Below, one piece after another: positions 5,918 to 7,753 of a stretch of 7,753 bases of DNA. The stretch is from Comamonadaceae bacterium. GTDB lineage: Bacteria; Pseudomonadota; Gammaproteobacteria; Burkholderiales; Burkholderiaceae_C. Position 1 is the stretch's first letter. Each line of letters starts with the position of its first letter. The notes under the pieces were generated by a model, which worked only from the letters and a program-made list of their open reading frames with translations, did not search any database and was not told the DNA's origin. The position numbers and the translations under genes were made by a program. The DNA lies in NCBI GenBank assembly GCA_947460065.1, contig CANHGF010000104.1, forward strand, positions 1 through 7,753. The letters are read 5' to 3'.

Positions 5918-5943
5918 GTGGGAGCCGCGCCCTCGCGGCGATG
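5918..5943 (+). repeat. REP-like palindrome B (plus orientation)
   Basis: GTGGGA is followed by a perfect six-base-pair hairpin, GCCGCG-CCCT-CGCGGC (5924-5939), and the tail GATG. With unit A it forms an inverted pair (BIME-like), GTGGGAG ends facing each other across 23 bases. Its outer end is 34 bases from the SulP stop, a usual place for REP elements. Confidence 0.75.
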
Positions 5944-5977
5944 CTGCGCTTGATGGGGCGCCAAATTTCCCCGCCGA

Positions 5978-7654
5978 TCAGGAGGGTCCAAGCGGAGGAC
6001 TCGCCAGCGAGCCATTCTGCAACCAGCCGGCCTGGGTCATGACGGCCAGCGGCTCGCCGTGCAGGCCGCTCAATTCGATGCGCCCCCTCCGCTGCTCGAG
6101 GGCGCGGCGGACCTGCTCGAGCGCCTCCAGGCCCGACAGGTCGAGCGCGTGCAGTTGTGTCATGTCCAGGTGCAGCACCGTGGCCTCAGATGCGGCCTCC
6201 ACCCGACTGAGCAGGGGGTCGAGCTTGGCCACTGCCCCGAAAAACAGGGCACCGTGCAACGCGCAGTCCAGCACTGGCCCGGCCTGGGGCTTGAGCTCAA
6301 CCCTGAACAGGCTGCCCATGCGCTGCACAAAGAGAATGCAGGCCAGCACCAGAGCGACCTCCAGCGCCACCGTCAGGTCAAACACCACGGTCAGCACAAA
6401 GGTGCCCAGCATCAGCGCCGCATGGTGGCGGCTTTGTGTGCGCAGCCCGGCAAATGCCGGCCAGTCGCCCATGTTCAGCGCAACCGACATCAACACCCCG
6501 GCCAAGACCGCCAGCGGCACATGAGCAGCCAAAGGCGCGGCCAGCAACACAATCAGCACCAGGCTCACGCTGTGCACCAGCCCCGCCACCGGCGAGCTGG
6601 CACCGGCGCGTACGTTGGTGACGGTGCGCGCAATCGTGCCGGTCACCGGCAGGCCGCCGATGAAGGGCGTGACCATATTGGCCACGCCCTGGGCCATCAG
6701 CTCCTGGTTGGCGTCGTGCCGGGGCAGGCCGGCAATCTGGTCGGCCACCCTGGCGCACAGCAGAGATTCGATGGCGCCCAGCAGGGCCAGTGTCAGCGTG
6801 GGCACCAGCAGGTGTTGCACCGACTGCCAGGAAAACGCCGGCAGCTGCCAGGTGGGCAGCGATTGCGGAATGCCGCCAAAACGCGAGCCTATGGTCTCTA
6901 CCGGCAGCGCCAGCCAGTGGCTGATCAGGCTCAGGCTGATCAGCGCCACGATGGGCCCGGGCAGTCGGGCTGCGACCCGGCTGGCCTGGTGCAGTTGCAG
7001 CGCTTCCAGTGAAGGGTTCTTGCGCAGGAGGTCTTGGGCCAGGCCGCTGCGCTCCTTGGTGCCAAAGAGCCTGGGCCAGAGAAACAGGCCGACCAGGCAG
7101 CTCAGGGCCAGGGCCAGTGCGCTGGGGTTCAGGGTGTGCCAGTGCGAGGCCAAGGCAGCCCACTGTGCAAAAAACTCAGCCGGCATGCGCTCGATGCTCA
7201 GCCCCAGAAAATCCTTGAGCTGAGACAGCGCGATCAGCACCGCAATGCCGTTGGTAAAGCCGATCACGATGCTCACCGGCACAAATCGCACCAGCGCGCC
7301 CAGCTTGAACAGGCCCATCAGGCACAGCAGCAGGCCGGCCATGACGGTGCTGATCAGCAAATTGGCCATGCCGTGGCGCTCGACGATGCCGTACACGACC
7401 ACGATGAAGGCGCCGGCCGGCCCGGCGATTTGGACCGCCGAGCCGCCCAGGCCAGCGACCAGCGCACCACCGATGATGGCCGTCCAGATGCCTGCCTGCG
7501 GGCTAAAGCCTGAAGCCATGGCAAAGGCCATGGCCAGCGGCAGCGCCACGATGCCCACCGTCAGTCCTGCGCCCATATCGCGCCACAGGCGTTCGCGGTT
7601 GTAATCCTGCAAGGCGTCGAGCAGGCGGGGTCGAAAGCGGGAGAGGCTGAGCAT
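5978..7654 (-). CDS. SulP family inorganic anion transporter with STAS domain
   Basis: A 558-residue inner-membrane transporter of the SulP/SLC26 family, which move sulfate, bicarbonate or, in DauA, C4-dicarboxylates. The membrane part spans about residues 25-445. The first helix region LTVGIVALPLAMAFAMASG (31-49) and AGPAGAFIVVVYGIV (77-91) match the substrate-site helices of the family. The signature region is NQELMAQGVANMVTPFIGGL (316-335), then TGTIARTVTNVRAGA (338-352), with the conserved Glu296 in GAIESLLCA. A cytoplasmic STAS domain occupies about 450-545, with the core LHLDMTQLHALDLSGLEAL (495-513). The ATG start gives a normal short cytoplasmic N-terminus; the ribosome site is weak. 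The substrate cannot be decided, since no carbonic anhydrase or sulfate-assimilation gene is visible. The 99 bases upstream to the window edge hold only a 15-base palindrome. The gene is 232 bases from the next one and is probably a separate unit. Confidence 0.94.
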   Translation of the reverse strand: MLSLSRFRPRLLDALQDYNRERLWRDMGAGLTVGIVALPLAMAFAMASGFSPQAGIWTAIIGGALVAGLGGSAVQIAGPAGAFIVVVYGIVERHGMANLLISTVMAGLLLCLMGLFKLGALVRFVPVSIVIGFTNGIAVLIALSQLKDFLGLSIERMPAEFFAQWAALASHWHTLNPSALALALSCLVGLFLWPRLFGTKERSGLAQDLLRKNPSLEALQLHQASRVAARLPGPIVALISLSLISHWLALPVETIGSRFGGIPQSLPTWQLPAFSWQSVQHLLVPTLTLALLGAIESLLCARVADQIAGLPRHDANQELMAQGVANMVTPFIGGLPVTGTIARTVTNVRAGASSPVAGLVHSVSLVLIVLLAAPLAAHVPLAVLAGVLMSVALNMGDWPAFAGLRTQSRHHAALMLGTFVLTVVFDLTVALEVALVLACILFVQRMGSLFRVELKPQAGPVLDCALHGALFFGAVAKLDPLLSRVEAASEATVLHLDMTQLHALDLSGLEALEQVRRALEQRRGRIELSGLHGEPLAVMTQAGWLQNGSLASPPLGPS

Positions 7655-7670
7655 GGGGTGTCCGATGCGC

Positions 7671-7685
7671 CTGATTTTGCATCAG
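7671..7685. repeat. 15-base inverted repeat upstream of the SulP gene
   Basis: CTGAT-TTTGC-ATCAG, two perfect five-base arms, centred about 24 bases before the SulP start codon. It could be a regulator site overlapping the transcription start or a small leader hairpin. No clear promoter boxes accompany it. Confidence 0.3.
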
Positions 7686-7753
7686 TGCTGCGGCTGAGCT
7701 GAGCTTGCGCAGACAGCGCCTGGTCTTTGGTATCGACCGAAGGAGTGTGTGGG

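Noticed and set aside
5776..6015. A 79-codon minus-strand frame across the REP region, with MGFVEADCLRKHRGMR
   Set aside because: It overlaps the SulP 3' end and runs through both REP hairpins, with no recognised domain. I treat the region as non-coding, though a decayed gene fragment cannot be excluded.
6059..7012. A 317-codon plus-strand open frame opposite the SulP gene
   Set aside because: It is Gln-, His- and Arg-rich with no recognisable domain and lies wholly antisense to a clear membrane protein. This is a common artefact of G+C-rich coding DNA.
1..7753. A new defence, phage or mobile gene system
   Set aside because: All eight genes belong to known housekeeping or transport families. 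No integrase, transposase, toxin, nuclease or CRISPR repeat is visible. The REP units are the only mobile-related signal.

Overview
The window is G+C-rich and every gene I accept lies on the minus strand. It looks like chromosomal DNA of a betaproteobacterium, probably Burkholderiales and most likely Comamonadaceae. The basis is recalled family resemblance (the LivM and LivH N-termini, the PYGTLPP start of PanB, the FVNRLQF form of PanC) and the scpA/DUF3460 pair, not a search.

In the direction of transcription (high to low coordinates) the layout is: (1) a SulP-family anion transporter with a C-terminal STAS domain (7654-5978); (2) a 232-base non-coding stretch with two inverted REP-like palindromes plus part of a third, followed by a possible promoter; (3) a DUF3460 small protein (5745-5527) and scpA (5467-4535), a chromosome segregation factor; (4) panB (4446-3565) and panC (3492-2644), two enzymes of pantothenate synthesis; (5) a 146-base gap with a hairpin, an 11-base palindrome and a candidate promoter; (6) livH (2497-1622), livM (1589-513) and the first 159 codons of livG (478 to the edge), the membrane and ATPase parts of a branched-chain or related amino-acid ABC transporter that continues beyond base 1.

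Functionally there are three blocks. PanB makes ketopantoate from ketoisovalerate, the valine precursor, and PanC condenses pantoate with beta-alanine; the ketopantoate reductase step between them is not encoded here. The liv genes import branched-chain or similar amino acids; their substrate-binding protein and second ATPase (LivF) are not in view. ScpA works with SMC and ScpB, neither of which is here. The SulP gene stands apart.

The genes themselves are ordinary housekeeping and transport genes; I see no phage, defence, CRISPR, tRNA or rRNA feature. The interest lies between genes: a REP pair whose stems differ by compensatory changes, similar hairpins just before both pan start codons, and a ten-codon ORF overlapping the livH stop and ending three bases before livM. 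Four of eight genes appear to start with GTG or TTG.
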